Below are positions 25,141 through 36,712 of a stretch of 64,000 bases of DNA, in pieces (the first letter of the stretch is position 1; each line of letters starts with the position of its first letter). Origin of the DNA: Zoogloea sp035335645 (GTDB lineage Bacteria; Pseudomonadota; Gammaproteobacteria; Burkholderiales; Rhodocyclaceae); assembly GCA_035335645.1 (NCBI GenBank), contig DAOQMM010000005.1, positions 11,164 through 75,163 of the forward strand, written 5' to 3'. A model generated the notes under the pieces. The model was not told where the DNA came from, made no database searches, and worked only from the letters and a program-made list of their open reading frames with translations. A program made the position numbers and the translations under genes.

Positions 25141-25794
25141 CTACATCCACTTGCGCGCCGGGTTACCGCGCCAGGTCTCGCCTGCCGGCACCTTGGTGCC
25201 GGGCATGAGGTAGGAACCGCCCATCAACACGGCGTTCTCGCCGATCTCGGAACCGGGCAGCACCACCGAATTGACGCCGATGGTGGCGCCCGCGCCGATG
25301 ATCACCTTGCCGCAGGTGAGCTTGCCGCCGTAGAGCACGTTGCCCGACACCAGCGCGTTGTGCCCGATCACCGCCCGCGGTCCGATCTCCACCTGGTAGG
25401 GGTCGTCGATCGTGCCGCCGATGGCCACGTCCGCCCCCACCCGGGCGCCATACAGGGCCTCCACCACCGGTCGCGTGAACACCGTGGTGAAAGGCAGCAG
25501 CGCGCCCTGGCCCAGGCGATAGACGATGGTGATGAGCTTCCAGAACGTAAACACCGGCGAATCGCCGTCGTACTCGCCCGGCGCGATGGGCTGCACACGC
25601 AGCAGCACCCGCACCGCGACGGCTGACAGCAGGCCGTAGAAAAGCAGCAGCAGCAGGAAGTCCGCCACCACGTGATAGTCCGCCAGCGCGGCCGTCGTGA
25701 GCGGGCGCAGCGCCCACACGCCGGCCACCGCGAGGAGCAGGATCAGGGTGATGGCGATCGTGCTCAGCACGTAATCCAGCGGACTCGTCTTCAC
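25141..25794 (-). CDS. Membrane-anchored left-handed beta-helix (hexapeptide repeat) protein
   Basis: A 217-aa protein with two N-terminal membrane helices (about 8-30 and 42-68) and a C-terminal hexapeptide-repeat domain from about 110 ('ARVGADVAIGGTIDDPYQVE' through 'GVNSVVLPGSEIGENAVLMG'). Such folds usually serve acyl- or acetyltransferases; related domains occur in the large adenylate-ligase-like surface-polymer proteins. It begins with GTG at 25794, with GGAGG just upstream, 16 bp after the argJ stop, so it is probably co-transcribed with argJ. The donor and acceptor are unknown. Confidence 0.8.
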   Translation of the reverse strand: MKTSPLDYVLSTIAITLILLLAVAGVWALRPLTTAALADYHVVADFLLLLLFYGLLSAVAVRVLLRVQPIAPGEYDGDSPVFTFWKLITIVYRLGQGALLPFTTVFTRPVVEALYGARVGADVAIGGTIDDPYQVEIGPRAVIGHNALVSGNVLYGGKLTCGKVIIGAGATIGVNSVVLPGSEIGENAVLMGGSYLMPGTKVPAGETWRGNPARKWM

Positions 25795-25810
25795 GGGGCG
25801 GCCTCCGGGC

Positions 25811-27049
25811 TCAGGAACGGTAGTCGGCGTTGATCTTCACGTAGTCGTAGGAGAAGTCGCAGGTCCACAGGGTGGCCGCCGCATCGCCACGGGCCAGATC
25901 CACCCGCACCGTGATCTCCGCCGCCTGCATGATGCGGGCACCGTCCTCTTCCCGGTAGCTCGCCGCGCGGCCGCCCTGTTCGGCCACCAGCACCTCTTCA
26001 CCCTGGCTGCCCAGCCACACCCGCAGGGCCGCCACATCCAGGTCGGCGATGCCGGCGTAGCCGATGGCCGCCAGGATGCGCCCCAGGTTGGGGTCGGAGG
26101 CGAAGAAGGCAGTCTTCACCAGCGGGGAGTGACCGATGGCATAGCCCACCTTGCGGCATTCCTCGCGATCCCGCCCGCCGCCGATCTGCAGGGTCATGAA
26201 CTTGGTCGCGCCTTCACCGTCGCGCACGATGGCCTGGGCCAGACGGATGGACACGTCCAGCACCGCTTCGCGGAACGCGGCGTAGTCGGCCGAGGCTGTG
26301 TCGGCAATCGTGCCGTTGCCGGCCTGGCCGGTGGCGATGAGGATGTAGCTGTCGTTGGTGGAGGTGTCGCCATCCACGGTGATGCTGTTGAAGCTGAGAT
26401 CGGTCACCTCCTTGAGCAACGCGTCCAGCACGGGCTGGGCCACGTCCGCGTCGGTGGCGAGGAAGCCCAGCATGGTGGCCATGTTGGGCTTGATCATGCC
26501 GGCGCCCTTGGACATCCCCGTCAGGGTGATGGTTTTGCCACCCACCTGCACCTGGCGCGACACGGCCTTGGCGAGGGTGTCGGTGGTCATGATGGCGTGG
26601 GCCGCGTCGAACCAGCCGTCCGCCCTGAGGGCGGCGCGGGCCGCCGGCAAACCGGCGACGAGGCGCTCCACGGGCAGCGGTTCGAGAATCACCCCGGTGG
26701 AGAACGGCAGCACCTGGTCCGCAGCGAGGCCGAGCTCTGCCGCAACGGCCTCGCAGGTGGCGCGCGCCGCCGCGAGCCCCGGCTCGCCTGTGCCCGCGTT
26801 GGCGATGCCGGTGTTGATCACCAGCGCGCGGATGGTGCCCGCCGGGAGATGGGCCTTGCACACCTGAACCGGTGCGGCGCAGAAGCGGTTGGTGGTGAAC
26901 ACGCCCGCCACGCGGCTGCCGGGGGCCAGCTCGATGAGGGTGAGATCCCGCCGGTTGGCCTTGCGGATGCCGGCTTCGGCCACGCCCAGGCGGACGCCGG
27001 GCACGGGCAGCAGGCAGACGGGATCGGGGGTCGAGAGCAGGACGGGCAT
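25811..27049 (-). CDS. argJ: Glutamate N-acetyltransferase/amino-acid N-acetyltransferase
   Basis: A 412-aa enzyme of the arginine pathway. It moves the acetyl group from N-acetylornithine to glutamate and, in the bifunctional type, can also use acetyl-CoA. The self-cleavage site that splits the chain into alpha and beta parts is visible as 'MIKPNMATMLGF', where the Thr after Ala becomes the new N-terminal nucleophile. Other family segments are 'GVFTTNRFCAAPV' and 'TVDGDTSTNDS'. The ATG at 27049 gives the usual length; the longer upstream frame is intergenic. It lies between the HDOD gene and the hexapeptide gene. Confidence 0.96.
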   Translation of the reverse strand: MPVLLSTPDPVCLLPVPGVRLGVAEAGIRKANRRDLTLIELAPGSRVAGVFTTNRFCAAPVQVCKAHLPAGTIRALVINTGIANAGTGEPGLAAARATCEAVAAELGLAADQVLPFSTGVILEPLPVERLVAGLPAARAALRADGWFDAAHAIMTTDTLAKAVSRQVQVGGKTITLTGMSKGAGMIKPNMATMLGFLATDADVAQPVLDALLKEVTDLSFNSITVDGDTSTNDSYILIATGQAGNGTIADTASADYAAFREAVLDVSIRLAQAIVRDGEGATKFMTLQIGGGRDREECRKVGYAIGHSPLVKTAFFASDPNLGRILAAIGYAGIADLDVAALRVWLGSQGEEVLVAEQGGRAASYREEDGARIMQAAEITVRVDLARGDAAATLWTCDFSYDYVKINADYRS

Positions 27050-27192
27050 GGCAGTACTCCGGAAGCGGACGGTCACAAAGCTTGGGATGATAATCCGGAG
27101 CGCGTGACAGGCGCATCCCTCGACCGGGATTTTCATGCGGCGTGCGGACAGTGCCAGGCAAGCCTGCCGCGCCAACCGCCGATCCGCCCGGT

Positions 27193-28623
27193 CTACTGCC
27201 CTTGCAGGGACAGGCCCACGGCCAGGCTGGCCTGCAACACGAAATGCTGGAAAGCGTGCCACCCGGCTTCATCCAGGGCCCGCCCGTGGCCGTCGGCGTA
27301 GAACACGCCCACCTGTCGACTGCCGGTCCCGAAGGGTGCCAGGTAGGCGTGTCGGCTGCCGGCTACCTTGAGCAGGCGCTCGGCGCCCGGCTGGGCCGCG
27401 CGGCTGGGCGTCAGCCAGCAGCCCTGCGCACTGTCGATGGCCGCATCGAGCAGGTCGTCAGGCTCGCCGTCCATGGAAAACACAAAGCTTGCCGCCAGGG
27501 CCTCGGCGCCGGATCCAATGGCGGCGCGTCCCTGCAATTCACTGCGGTCGGCACTGAGTCGCGCCACCAGTACCCGTTCGCAGCCGACCCCCCGGTACAG
27601 GCCTTCCAGCACCATCTGCAGGATGTCGTCGAGGGGGGCCTGGGCGAGGGTCATGGCCGCCACGTCGTGCAGGATGTGCAGTTGCAGATGGGGATCGGCC
27701 ACACCGACTGGCGGCGCTGCCGGGTCGGCCTGAGCCGGCCCGCTGCCTGCAGACGCCGCAGCGCCCGCAGGTGGAGCAGGCGCCCCGAAGGAACTGGCGA
27801 TACGGGCCGCCTCGGCGGCATTGGCGCGAGCCGCATCGAGCACGGCGGCGAATGGCAGCTCCAGATAATCGGCAAGGGCCTGCACGGCCTGCCGCGCAGG
27901 GGGCGCATCCCACCCCTGCTCCGACGCGCGGGCAAGCCGATGACCGAGAAGCACCGCCTGCTCACCGTTCCGACCGCGGGACTGACCTTCCAGCACCGCC
28001 TGGGCCAGCGCGCCCAGGTGCCATTCGCGCACCAGACCGGCGGACAGATGCCGCAGCGGAAAGCCCAGCACCACCTGCTGGGCATCCTCTTCGCGCATCC
28101 GCCCCTGGGCCAGCAGGCCATCCAGGCTGCGCGCCTGATCACCGCCGAAACACCAGAAGGCCATCTCGCCCACGCGGGTCAGCAGGGCCGCGATGAAGAC
28201 CTCCTCGCCGTGCCCTTCGCCCCGTTTGGCCGCCGCCCAGCGTGCCTGCACGGCGGCGTGAAAGCTGCGCGCCATCTCGGCTTCGGCGCGCCCGCGCACG
28301 CCGCCGGAGAGCAGTGCGTCGATGAGGGAGACGGACAGGGCGATCTGCGCGACTGGATTGAACCCGAGGACGACGATGGCCCGCGACACGGTGCTGACGG
28401 TCTGGCGGGAGGTGTTGAAGAAGGCGCTGTTGGCGAGGCGCAGCACCTTGGCCGTCATCGGCGCATCCTTGAGGATGACCTGGGCGAGGGTCGAGGCCGA
28501 GACCCGATCATCGCTGAGCAGGGTGCGCAGCGATTCGACGGTACGACCGAAGACAGGCATGTCACGACCGCGGATGCGTTCGATCCAGCCGGTCAGGTCG
28601 AGAGGATGGGCGGGAAGGGTCAT
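27193..28623 (-). CDS. HDOD domain signalling protein with C-terminal GAF-like domain
   Basis: A 476-aa cytoplasmic protein. The HDOD domain covers about 15-215 ('PVFGRTVESLRTLLSDDRVS', 'LKDAPMTAKVLRLANSAFF', 'VSRAIVVLGFNPVAQIAL'). A Pro/Ala-rich linker (about 285-315) leads to a GAF-like domain (about 320-475). HDOD proteins are metal-free relatives of HD phosphodiesterases and often act in stress or cyclic-nucleotide signalling. It is 143 bp upstream of argJ and follows the secA terminator, so it probably has its own promoter. This layout is widespread in betaproteobacteria. Confidence 0.85.
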   Translation of the reverse strand: MTLPAHPLDLTGWIERIRGRDMPVFGRTVESLRTLLSDDRVSASTLAQVILKDAPMTAKVLRLANSAFFNTSRQTVSTVSRAIVVLGFNPVAQIALSVSLIDALLSGGVRGRAEAEMARSFHAAVQARWAAAKRGEGHGEEVFIAALLTRVGEMAFWCFGGDQARSLDGLLAQGRMREEDAQQVVLGFPLRHLSAGLVREWHLGALAQAVLEGQSRGRNGEQAVLLGHRLARASEQGWDAPPARQAVQALADYLELPFAAVLDAARANAAEAARIASSFGAPAPPAGAAASAGSGPAQADPAAPPVGVADPHLQLHILHDVAAMTLAQAPLDDILQMVLEGLYRGVGCERVLVARLSADRSELQGRAAIGSGAEALAASFVFSMDGEPDDLLDAAIDSAQGCWLTPSRAAQPGAERLLKVAGSRHAYLAPFGTGSRQVGVFYADGHGRALDEAGWHAFQHFVLQASLAVGLSLQGQ

Positions 28624-28680
28624 GGCGGGGCCTCACCCCTTCAACGGCAGACTGCCGCACGGGCTTGAGGCGCCCCCGCC

Positions 28681-28709
28681 AAAAAGTCAGGGCCGGCACT
28701 TGCCGGCCC
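28681..28709 (-). terminator. Intrinsic terminator of secA
   Basis: On the minus strand, 26 bp after the secA stop, GGGCCGGCA and TGCCGGCCC form a perfect 9-bp stem with a very short loop. TGACTTTTT follows. It separates secA from the HDOD gene. Confidence 0.8.
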
Positions 28710-28734
28710 CGGATGTCTGCACCTACGCGTAGCG

Positions 28735-31461
<2,727 letters not shown>

Positions 31462-31610
31462 TTGATTTGGAAGGAAAAACGCGGCAAAACGGAGATTCTA
31501 TCATGGCACCGGGACGGGACCGTGACGCCTGGGGGCGGCAGCGCGGGCTTGTCGCCGCGCAGCGTCCCGCCTAGGATGGGGGCGCTTCTGCCGATTCCAA
31601 GCCCCAGACC

Positions 31611-32039
31611 ATGGCCCGCGCCCTCGACGCCTACCTCGACCGCGGCGACACCCTCGCCCGCCTCCACGCCCACGCCGCGCGCCTGCTGCGCCTGCAGCGC
31701 ACCCTCAGCGATGTGCTGCCGGACTATCTGGCCGCGAGTTGCCAGGTCGCCAACCTGAAGGACGAGGTGCTGGTGATCCACACCCGCGGCGCCGCCGTCG
31801 CGGTCAAGCTGCGCCAGGCGATCCCCGGCCTGCTGGCAGACTTTGCCCGCGCCGGCGTAGCCCTGCGCGACATCAAGGTGAAGGTGGCGGCCCCGGAATC
31901 GCCCCGCCCGGCGGCCGCACCGGTGCATCGTTCCGTGAGCGATGGGACCCGCGCAGGGCTGGATGAGCTGGCCGGGCGCCTGCCGGCCGATTCGCCGCTG
32001 GCCCAGGCGCTGCGCCGCTTCGTCCGCTCGGCGGGATGA
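31611..32039 (+). CDS. DUF721/DciA-like protein
   Basis: A 142-aa protein with the DUF721 core: 'LLRLQRTLSDVLPDYLAASC', 'DEVLVIHTRGAAVAVKLRQA' and 'DIKVKV'. DciA is the ancestral loader of the replicative helicase DnaB in bacteria that lack DnaC. A small DUF721 gene between lpxC and secA is usual in betaproteobacteria. The C-terminal 45 residues are Pro/Ala-rich and end in a short helix. The stop is 3 bp from that of the convergent small membrane gene. Whether this copy is the helicase loader is an inference from the family. Confidence 0.8.
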   Translation: MARALDAYLDRGDTLARLHAHAARLLRLQRTLSDVLPDYLAASCQVANLKDEVLVIHTRGAAVAVKLRQAIPGLLADFARAGVALRDIKVKVAAPESPRPAAAPVHRSVSDGTRAGLDELAGRLPADSPLAQALRRFVRSAG

Positions 32040-32042
32040 GCC

Positions 32043-32234
32043 TCAGCCAAAGGCCGGCGCGAGGACCCGCTCCAGGGCCAACAGGGCGAGGAACACCAGC
32101 GCAACGATCAGCGCATAGCGCGCCAGCCGCAGGGCGAACGCGAGGTAGCGGCGGTCGCGGGTGAACAGGTAGGCAAAGGCCGAGGCGCCGATGCCGATGG
32201 CCACCAGCACCGCGATCAGTCGCAGAAGCAGCAC
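32043..32234 (-). CDS. Small membrane protein downstream of lpxC
   Basis: About 63 aa if started at the GTG at 32234, 14 bp after the lpxC stop. The frame is open further upstream but inside lpxC. It has two hydrophobic helices (about 3-23 and 38-57) separated by 'LFTRDRRYLAFALRLARYAL', with basic residues in the loop. Hydrophobic peptides with 'FTRDRRYL' in this spot follow lpxC in related genomes, as far as I recall. It is probably co-transcribed with lpxC. Function unknown. Confidence 0.6.
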   Translation of the reverse strand: MLLLRLIAVLVAIGIGASAFAYLFTRDRRYLAFALRLARYALIVALVFLALLALERVLAPAFG

Positions 32235-32248
32235 GGCCGCGGCGCCGA

Positions 32249-33166
32249 TCAGGCGAGCGCCAGATCGAACAGATGGGCGACCGCCGGCGGCGTGCGGGCG
32301 TCTTCCTCGAAGGTGACGATCTCCCACGCGCTGCGGTCTTCGAGCAGCACCCGCAGGATCTGGTTGTTGAGGGCGTGGCCCGACTTGTAGGCGCTGTAGG
32401 CAGCCAGCAGCGGGTGCCCGACCAGGTAGAGATCGCCGATGGCGTCGAGCACCTTGTGCTTGACGAATTCATCCGCGTAGCGCAGGCCATCGGCATTGAG
32501 CACGCGGTATTCATCCATCACGATGGCGTTGTCCAGGCTGCCGCCCAGACCCAGGCCGTTGGCACGCATGAACTCCACGTCCTGCATGAAGCCGAAGGTG
32601 CGCGCCCGCGCCACCTCACGGGTGTAGGCGTGCTCGGCAAAATCCACGGTGACAGAGGTGCCGGTACGGTCGATGGCCGGGTGGTTGAAGAGGATGGAGA
32701 AGCTCAGCCTGTAGCCATCGTAGGGCTCCAGCCTGACCCACTTGTCGCCCTCACGATACTCCACGGGCTTGATCACCCGCATAAAGCGCTTGGGGGTGTT
32801 CTGTTCCTCGATGCCGGCCGACTGGATCAGGAACACGAAGGGCCCGGCGCTGCCGTCGAGAATGGGAATCTCGGCGGCGTCCACGTCGATATGGACGTTA
32901 TCCACCCCAAGGCCGGCCAGCGCCGACATGAGGTGCTCGACGGTATTGACCTTGGCCGTTCCCTTCTGCAGACCCGAGCACATGCGCGTATCGCACACGG
33001 CGTACGGATCGGCCGGCAGATCCACGGGCGGATCGAGATCGACCCGATGGAAGACCACGCCGGTATCCGGCGGAGCGGGCCGCAGACTGAGCGTCACCTT
33101 GTTGCCGCTGTGAAGGCCGACACCGGTGGTGCTGATCGCGGATTTCAGGGTGCGCTGCTTGAGCAT
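32249..33166 (-). CDS. lpxC: UDP-3-O-acyl-N-acetylglucosamine deacetylase
   Basis: A 305-aa zinc enzyme for the first committed step of lipid A synthesis. It removes the acetyl group from UDP-3-O-acyl-GlcNAc in the cytoplasm. 'TTGVGLHSGNKVTLSLRPA' opens the first domain, and 'TVEHLMSALAGLGVDNV' carries the first zinc histidine. 'VKHKVLDAIGDLYLVGHPL' has the other His and the Asp, and 'SGHALNN' has the catalytic His. It follows ftsZ at the end of the dcw cluster and seems to have its own promoter. Confidence 0.97.
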   Translation of the reverse strand: MLKQRTLKSAISTTGVGLHSGNKVTLSLRPAPPDTGVVFHRVDLDPPVDLPADPYAVCDTRMCSGLQKGTAKVNTVEHLMSALAGLGVDNVHIDVDAAEIPILDGSAGPFVFLIQSAGIEEQNTPKRFMRVIKPVEYREGDKWVRLEPYDGYRLSFSILFNHPAIDRTGTSVTVDFAEHAYTREVARARTFGFMQDVEFMRANGLGLGGSLDNAIVMDEYRVLNADGLRYADEFVKHKVLDAIGDLYLVGHPLLAAYSAYKSGHALNNQILRVLLEDRSAWEIVTFEEDARTPPAVAHLFDLALA

Positions 33167-33193
33167 GATCGCGCCTCGGATGCAGAGGTCTGA

Positions 33194-33202
33194 ATTTTAA
33201 CA
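33194..33202 (-). promoter_or_regulatory. Extended -10 promoter candidate for lpxC
   Basis: On the minus strand TGTTAAAAT is a strong extended -10 element about 28 bp before the lpxC ATG. It would give a short leader of about 20 nt. The -35 region is poor, which the extended -10 can compensate for. Confidence 0.5.
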
Positions 33203-33324
33203 CGCCCACCGTGCTGCACTGCGCAATGCCACGCCGACCCTCCAAAGACAAACAGCGCATGAACGGACGGGAGGCGGCGTCCGCGCATGCGCTGCTGTCG
33301 TCCGGCCATCAGACCGGCGGGTGC

Positions 33325-34464
33325 TCAGTCGGCCTGCTTGCGCAGGAACGCCGGGATGTCCAGGGTGGACACGCCGCTGGCGGACATCGCCTCGACCGTG
33401 GTGCGGGACGTGCGGCGGATCACCGCCGGCAGTTCCAGATTGCCGTAATCCACTTCGACGCCGATGTTGTCGGTACCGGTCCGCAGCACCTGCATCTCCG
33501 GCTTGCGGGCCACAGCCGCCCGCACGGCACCGAGACCGGTGGCGACGACCGTGACGCGGATGCGGTCTTCCATATTCTCTTCGAACACGGTGCCGTACTT
33601 GACGAAGGCTTCCGGCGCGGCGAAGGCCTGCACGGTCTTCACGGCGTCCCGCACTTCGGACATCTTGAGGGAACGGCTGGCGGTGATATTCACCAGCACG
33701 CAGCGGGCGCCGGAGAGCTCGGTGCCTTCCAGCAGCGGCGACACGGCGGCCTGCTCTGCGGCGATGCGGGCACGGTCGAGGCCGGCGGCTTCGGCGGAGC
33801 CCATCATGGCACGGCCCATCTCGGCCATGGCGGTACGCACATCCTGGAAGTCCACATTCACCAGGCCGGGCACATTGATGATCTCGGCGATGCCGCCCAC
33901 CGCACTGGTCAGCACGTTATCGGCGGAGCGGAAGCAGTCTTCGAAGCCGGCGTCGTCGCCATAGACTTCGAGGAGCTTGTCGTTGAGCACGACGATCAGC
34001 GAGTCCACCTGGCGGGAGAGCTCTTCCACGCCGCTTTCGGCCACCCGCAGACGGTTCTCGAAATCGAAGGGCTTGGTCACCACGGCGACCGTCAGCACGC
34101 CCATTTCCTTGGCGACCTCGGCCACCACGGGCGCTGCGCCGGTGCCGGTGCCGCCGCCCATGCCGGCGGTGATGAAGCACATGTGGGCGCCTTCGAGCGC
34201 AGCGGCGATCTGCTCGCGGGATTCCTGGGCCGCGGCGCGACCGGCTTCGGGCTTGGATCCGGCACCGAGACCGGTCTTGCCGAGCTGAACCTTGACCGGC
34301 GCAAGACAGCGGGTCAGCGCCTGGGCATCCGTATTGGCGCAGATGAAATCCACGCCCTGCACGCCCTGACGGATCATGTGGTCGACCGCGTTGCCGCCCG
34401 CCCCGCCGATGCCGATCACCTTGATGCTCGTGCCACCCGACGCCTTCTCAACGATTTCAAACAT
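33325..34464 (-). CDS. ftsZ: Cell division protein FtsZ
   Basis: A 379-aa tubulin-like GTPase that forms the division ring. The GTP-binding signature is 'ITAGMGGGTGTGAAPVV', with 'IGGAGGNAVDHMI' at the N-terminus. The C-terminal conserved peptide, 'LDIPAFLRKQAD', binds FtsA and ZapD; a zapD gene is present at 59.0-59.8 kb. The ribosome site GGAGG lies 8 nt before the ATG. It follows ftsA after 140 bp that hold a promoter, so ftsZ can be expressed above the rest of the cluster. Confidence 0.98.
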   Translation of the reverse strand: MFEIVEKASGGTSIKVIGIGGAGGNAVDHMIRQGVQGVDFICANTDAQALTRCLAPVKVQLGKTGLGAGSKPEAGRAAAQESREQIAAALEGAHMCFITAGMGGGTGTGAAPVVAEVAKEMGVLTVAVVTKPFDFENRLRVAESGVEELSRQVDSLIVVLNDKLLEVYGDDAGFEDCFRSADNVLTSAVGGIAEIINVPGLVNVDFQDVRTAMAEMGRAMMGSAEAAGLDRARIAAEQAAVSPLLEGTELSGARCVLVNITASRSLKMSEVRDAVKTVQAFAAPEAFVKYGTVFEENMEDRIRVTVVATGLGAVRAAVARKPEMQVLRTGTDNIGVEVDYGNLELPAVIRRTSRTTVEAMSASGVSTLDIPAFLRKQAD

Positions 34465-34520
34465 TTACATAGCCTCCAAGAGAATCTGTACTGCCTGCGC
34501 GCTGCGCACCGGTTGACCTA

Positions 34521-34548
34521 TATATAGTATTAACGGAAGAGTTTACAA
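34521..34548 (-). promoter_or_regulatory. Promoter candidate for ftsZ
   Basis: In the AT-rich 140-bp ftsA-ftsZ space, TTGTAA (34548-34543) and TATATA (34526-34521) are 16 bp apart on the minus strand, about 57 bp before the ftsZ ATG. A promoter just before ftsZ is common in the dcw clusters of Proteobacteria. Confidence 0.55.
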
Positions 34549-34604
34549 CTAAATAAGGGTACCGGCGCAACTTTATTCGTCCGGATGGATGTCTCCGGCG
34601 ACCC

Positions 34605-35834
34605 TCAAAAATTCCGCTCGAACCAGGACCGCATCCGCGAGAACACCTGCCCCACATTGCGCGTCTGGCGAGCCTGGATGCCCCGCCTTTTCTGGGCGGC
34701 GCCTTCCAGCACCAAGCCCATCGCGTTTGCATAACGCGGCTCGCAGACGACCTCCGCCAGCGCACCGCTGTAGTTGGGGTATCCGATGCGCACGGGCATG
34801 TGGAACACCTCCTCACCAAGCTCGACCATGCCCTGCATGACCGCCGAACCGCCGGTCAGAACGATGCCCGACGAGAGCAGTTCCTCGTACCCGCTGCGCC
34901 GCAGTTCGGCCTGCACCAGTTCGTAGATCTCCGACACACGCGGCTCGATCACGTCGGCCAGGGCCTGACGCGAGAGCTTGCGCGGCGGACGGTCGCCGAC
35001 GCCGGGCACTTCGATCATCTCGGCCGGGTCGGTCAGGGTGTGCATGGCCACGCCATGACGGATCTTGATCTCCTCGGCTTCGGCGGTCGGCGTACGCAGG
35101 GCCATGGCGATATCGTTGGTGATCTGGTCGCCGGCGTAGGGAATCACCGCGGTGTGGCGGATAGCGCCCTGGGTGAACACCGCCAGGTCGGTAGTCCCGC
35201 CGCCGATATCCACCAGGCACACGCCCAGTTCCTTCTCGTCCTCCGACAGGGTGGCGTAGCTGGACGCCAGCGGCTGCAGCACCAGATCGAGCACTTCCAG
35301 GCCACAGCGGCGCACGCACTTGACGATGTTCTGAGCGGCCGACACCGCGCCGGTGACGATGTGCACCTTCACTTCCAGGCGCACGCCGCTCATGCCGAGG
35401 GGCTCGCGCACACCGTCCTGGCCGTCGATGATGAATTCCTGGGTCAGGATGTGAAGAATCTGCTGATCGGCCGGCAGAGGCATCGCGCGGGCGGTTTCGA
35501 TGACCCGTTCCACGTCCATGGGCGACACTTCCTTATCCTTGATCGCCACCATGCCGTTGGAGTTGAAGCTGCGGATGTGACTGCCGGCGATGCCCGTGTA
35601 GACATCGCGGATCTTGCAGTCGGCCATCAGCTCCACTTCCTGGATCACGCGGGAGATGGCATCGACGGTGGATTCGATATTCACCACCACGCCCTTCTTG
35701 AGCCCCGACGAGGGCTGGGTGCCGAGCCCGATCACGTCCAGGCGGCCGTCGGGCCGGAGTTCGGCGACCACGCAGGTGATCTTGGAGGTGCCGATGTCGA
35801 GGCCGACGATCAGTTCCTTGTACTCTTTGCTCAT
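34605..35834 (-). CDS. ftsA: Cell division protein FtsA
   Basis: A 409-aa actin-like protein that anchors FtsZ to the membrane. It starts at the ATG at 35834: 'MSKEYKELIVGLDIGTSK' holds the phosphate-1 loop. 'CLVDIGGGTTDLAVFTQGAI' is the phosphate-2 loop, and the C-terminus 'MRSWFERNF' is an amphipathic membrane anchor. The start shares one base with the ftsQ stop (TGATG). The longer upstream frame is ftsQ read in another frame. Confidence 0.97.
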   Translation of the reverse strand: MSKEYKELIVGLDIGTSKITCVVAELRPDGRLDVIGLGTQPSSGLKKGVVVNIESTVDAISRVIQEVELMADCKIRDVYTGIAGSHIRSFNSNGMVAIKDKEVSPMDVERVIETARAMPLPADQQILHILTQEFIIDGQDGVREPLGMSGVRLEVKVHIVTGAVSAAQNIVKCVRRCGLEVLDLVLQPLASSYATLSEDEKELGVCLVDIGGGTTDLAVFTQGAIRHTAVIPYAGDQITNDIAMALRTPTAEAEEIKIRHGVAMHTLTDPAEMIEVPGVGDRPPRKLSRQALADVIEPRVSEIYELVQAELRRSGYEELLSSGIVLTGGSAVMQGMVELGEEVFHMPVRIGYPNYSGALAEVVCEPRYANAMGLVLEGAAQKRRGIQARQTRNVGQVFSRMRSWFERNF

Positions 35835-36712
35835 CACTTCCCTTTGCTGTCTTGCTTGCCGGCCGGCGCGGCCACGGGCACCGCGCGCAGGGCAAAACCA
35901 TTGGGGTAGCGGAGGTCCACCACCGCCACGTTCATGTTCAACTGGGCCTTGGCCCGGGGGTAATAACGCACGAAGCGGTCGATCCGCTCGTCCAGCGGGG
36001 CCTTGGCCTGGTCGTGGCCCAGTTCGATGGTGAGTCCATCCGCCATCTTGAGCTGCCACGCCTCACGGGCTGACAGGGAGACACCCACCAGTCCGCGGCC
36101 CAGGGGACCGAGCTTGTGGCTGAACTCGTCAAACTTGGCCAGGAGGACGCCCGACGAGCCCTCCGGCCCGCTGAAGATCGGCATCGGCGCGTTGCTCGCG
36201 GCAGAGAAGATCTCGCCGTAGCGGTTCACCAGGCGCATGTCGCCCGTGTCGCCAACACGCCAGTAGGCGGAGGCCACGTGCTCCTCGAGGCGCACCTCGA
36301 CGCCGCCCGGCCAGCGCCGGCGCACGTCTGCGCGTCGCACCCAGGGCAGCTTTTCGAAGGCGTTGCGCACCTCCTCCAGATTGACCGTGAAGAAGTTGCC
36401 CTTGAGGGACGAACGCGCCGCGTATTCGAGTTGTTCGGTGGTCACCTGGGCGAGGGGCGTGGTGACGACCACTTCCTTCAGCGGGAAGGCCGGCAGGCGC
36501 GACAGGCCCGCCACGGCCGCATAGCCGAGGCCGGCCGCACCGGCCACCAGCAGCAGATCGGCGATCAGGTTGAGGAGCTGGGGGCGATCCCACAGGCCGT
36601 TACCTCCTCCGTCGCGCTTCTGCGCGCGCGCCGCAGGCCGCGGCCGCCGGGGCGACGACGGCTTGGCGCCGGCTTCAGGCGGCACGTTGGAGGTGGCGCG
36701 GCGATCAACCAA
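35834..36712 (-). CDS. ftsQ: Cell division protein FtsQ
   Basis: A 292-aa inner-membrane protein with one helix (about 47-68, 'IADLLLVAGAAGLGYAAVAG'). A POTRA domain follows ('FPLKEVVVTTPLAQVTTEQL' to 'WPGGVEVRLEEHVA'), then a periplasmic beta domain. It joins the FtsL-FtsB complex and recruits later division proteins. The best start is a TTG at 36712, preceded by GGGAG and overlapping ddlB by 8 nt; no ATG fits. The N-terminal 45 residues are Pro/Arg-rich and cytoplasmic. Confidence 0.94.
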   Translation of the reverse strand: MVDRRATSNVPPEAGAKPSSPRRPRPAARAQKRDGGGNGLWDRPQLLNLIADLLLVAGAAGLGYAAVAGLSRLPAFPLKEVVVTTPLAQVTTEQLEYAARSSLKGNFFTVNLEEVRNAFEKLPWVRRADVRRRWPGGVEVRLEEHVASAYWRVGDTGDMRLVNRYGEIFSAASNAPMPIFSGPEGSSGVLLAKFDEFSHKLGPLGRGLVGVSLSAREAWQLKMADGLTIELGHDQAKAPLDERIDRFVRYYPRAKAQLNMNVAVVDLRYPNGFALRAVPVAAPAGKQDSKGK

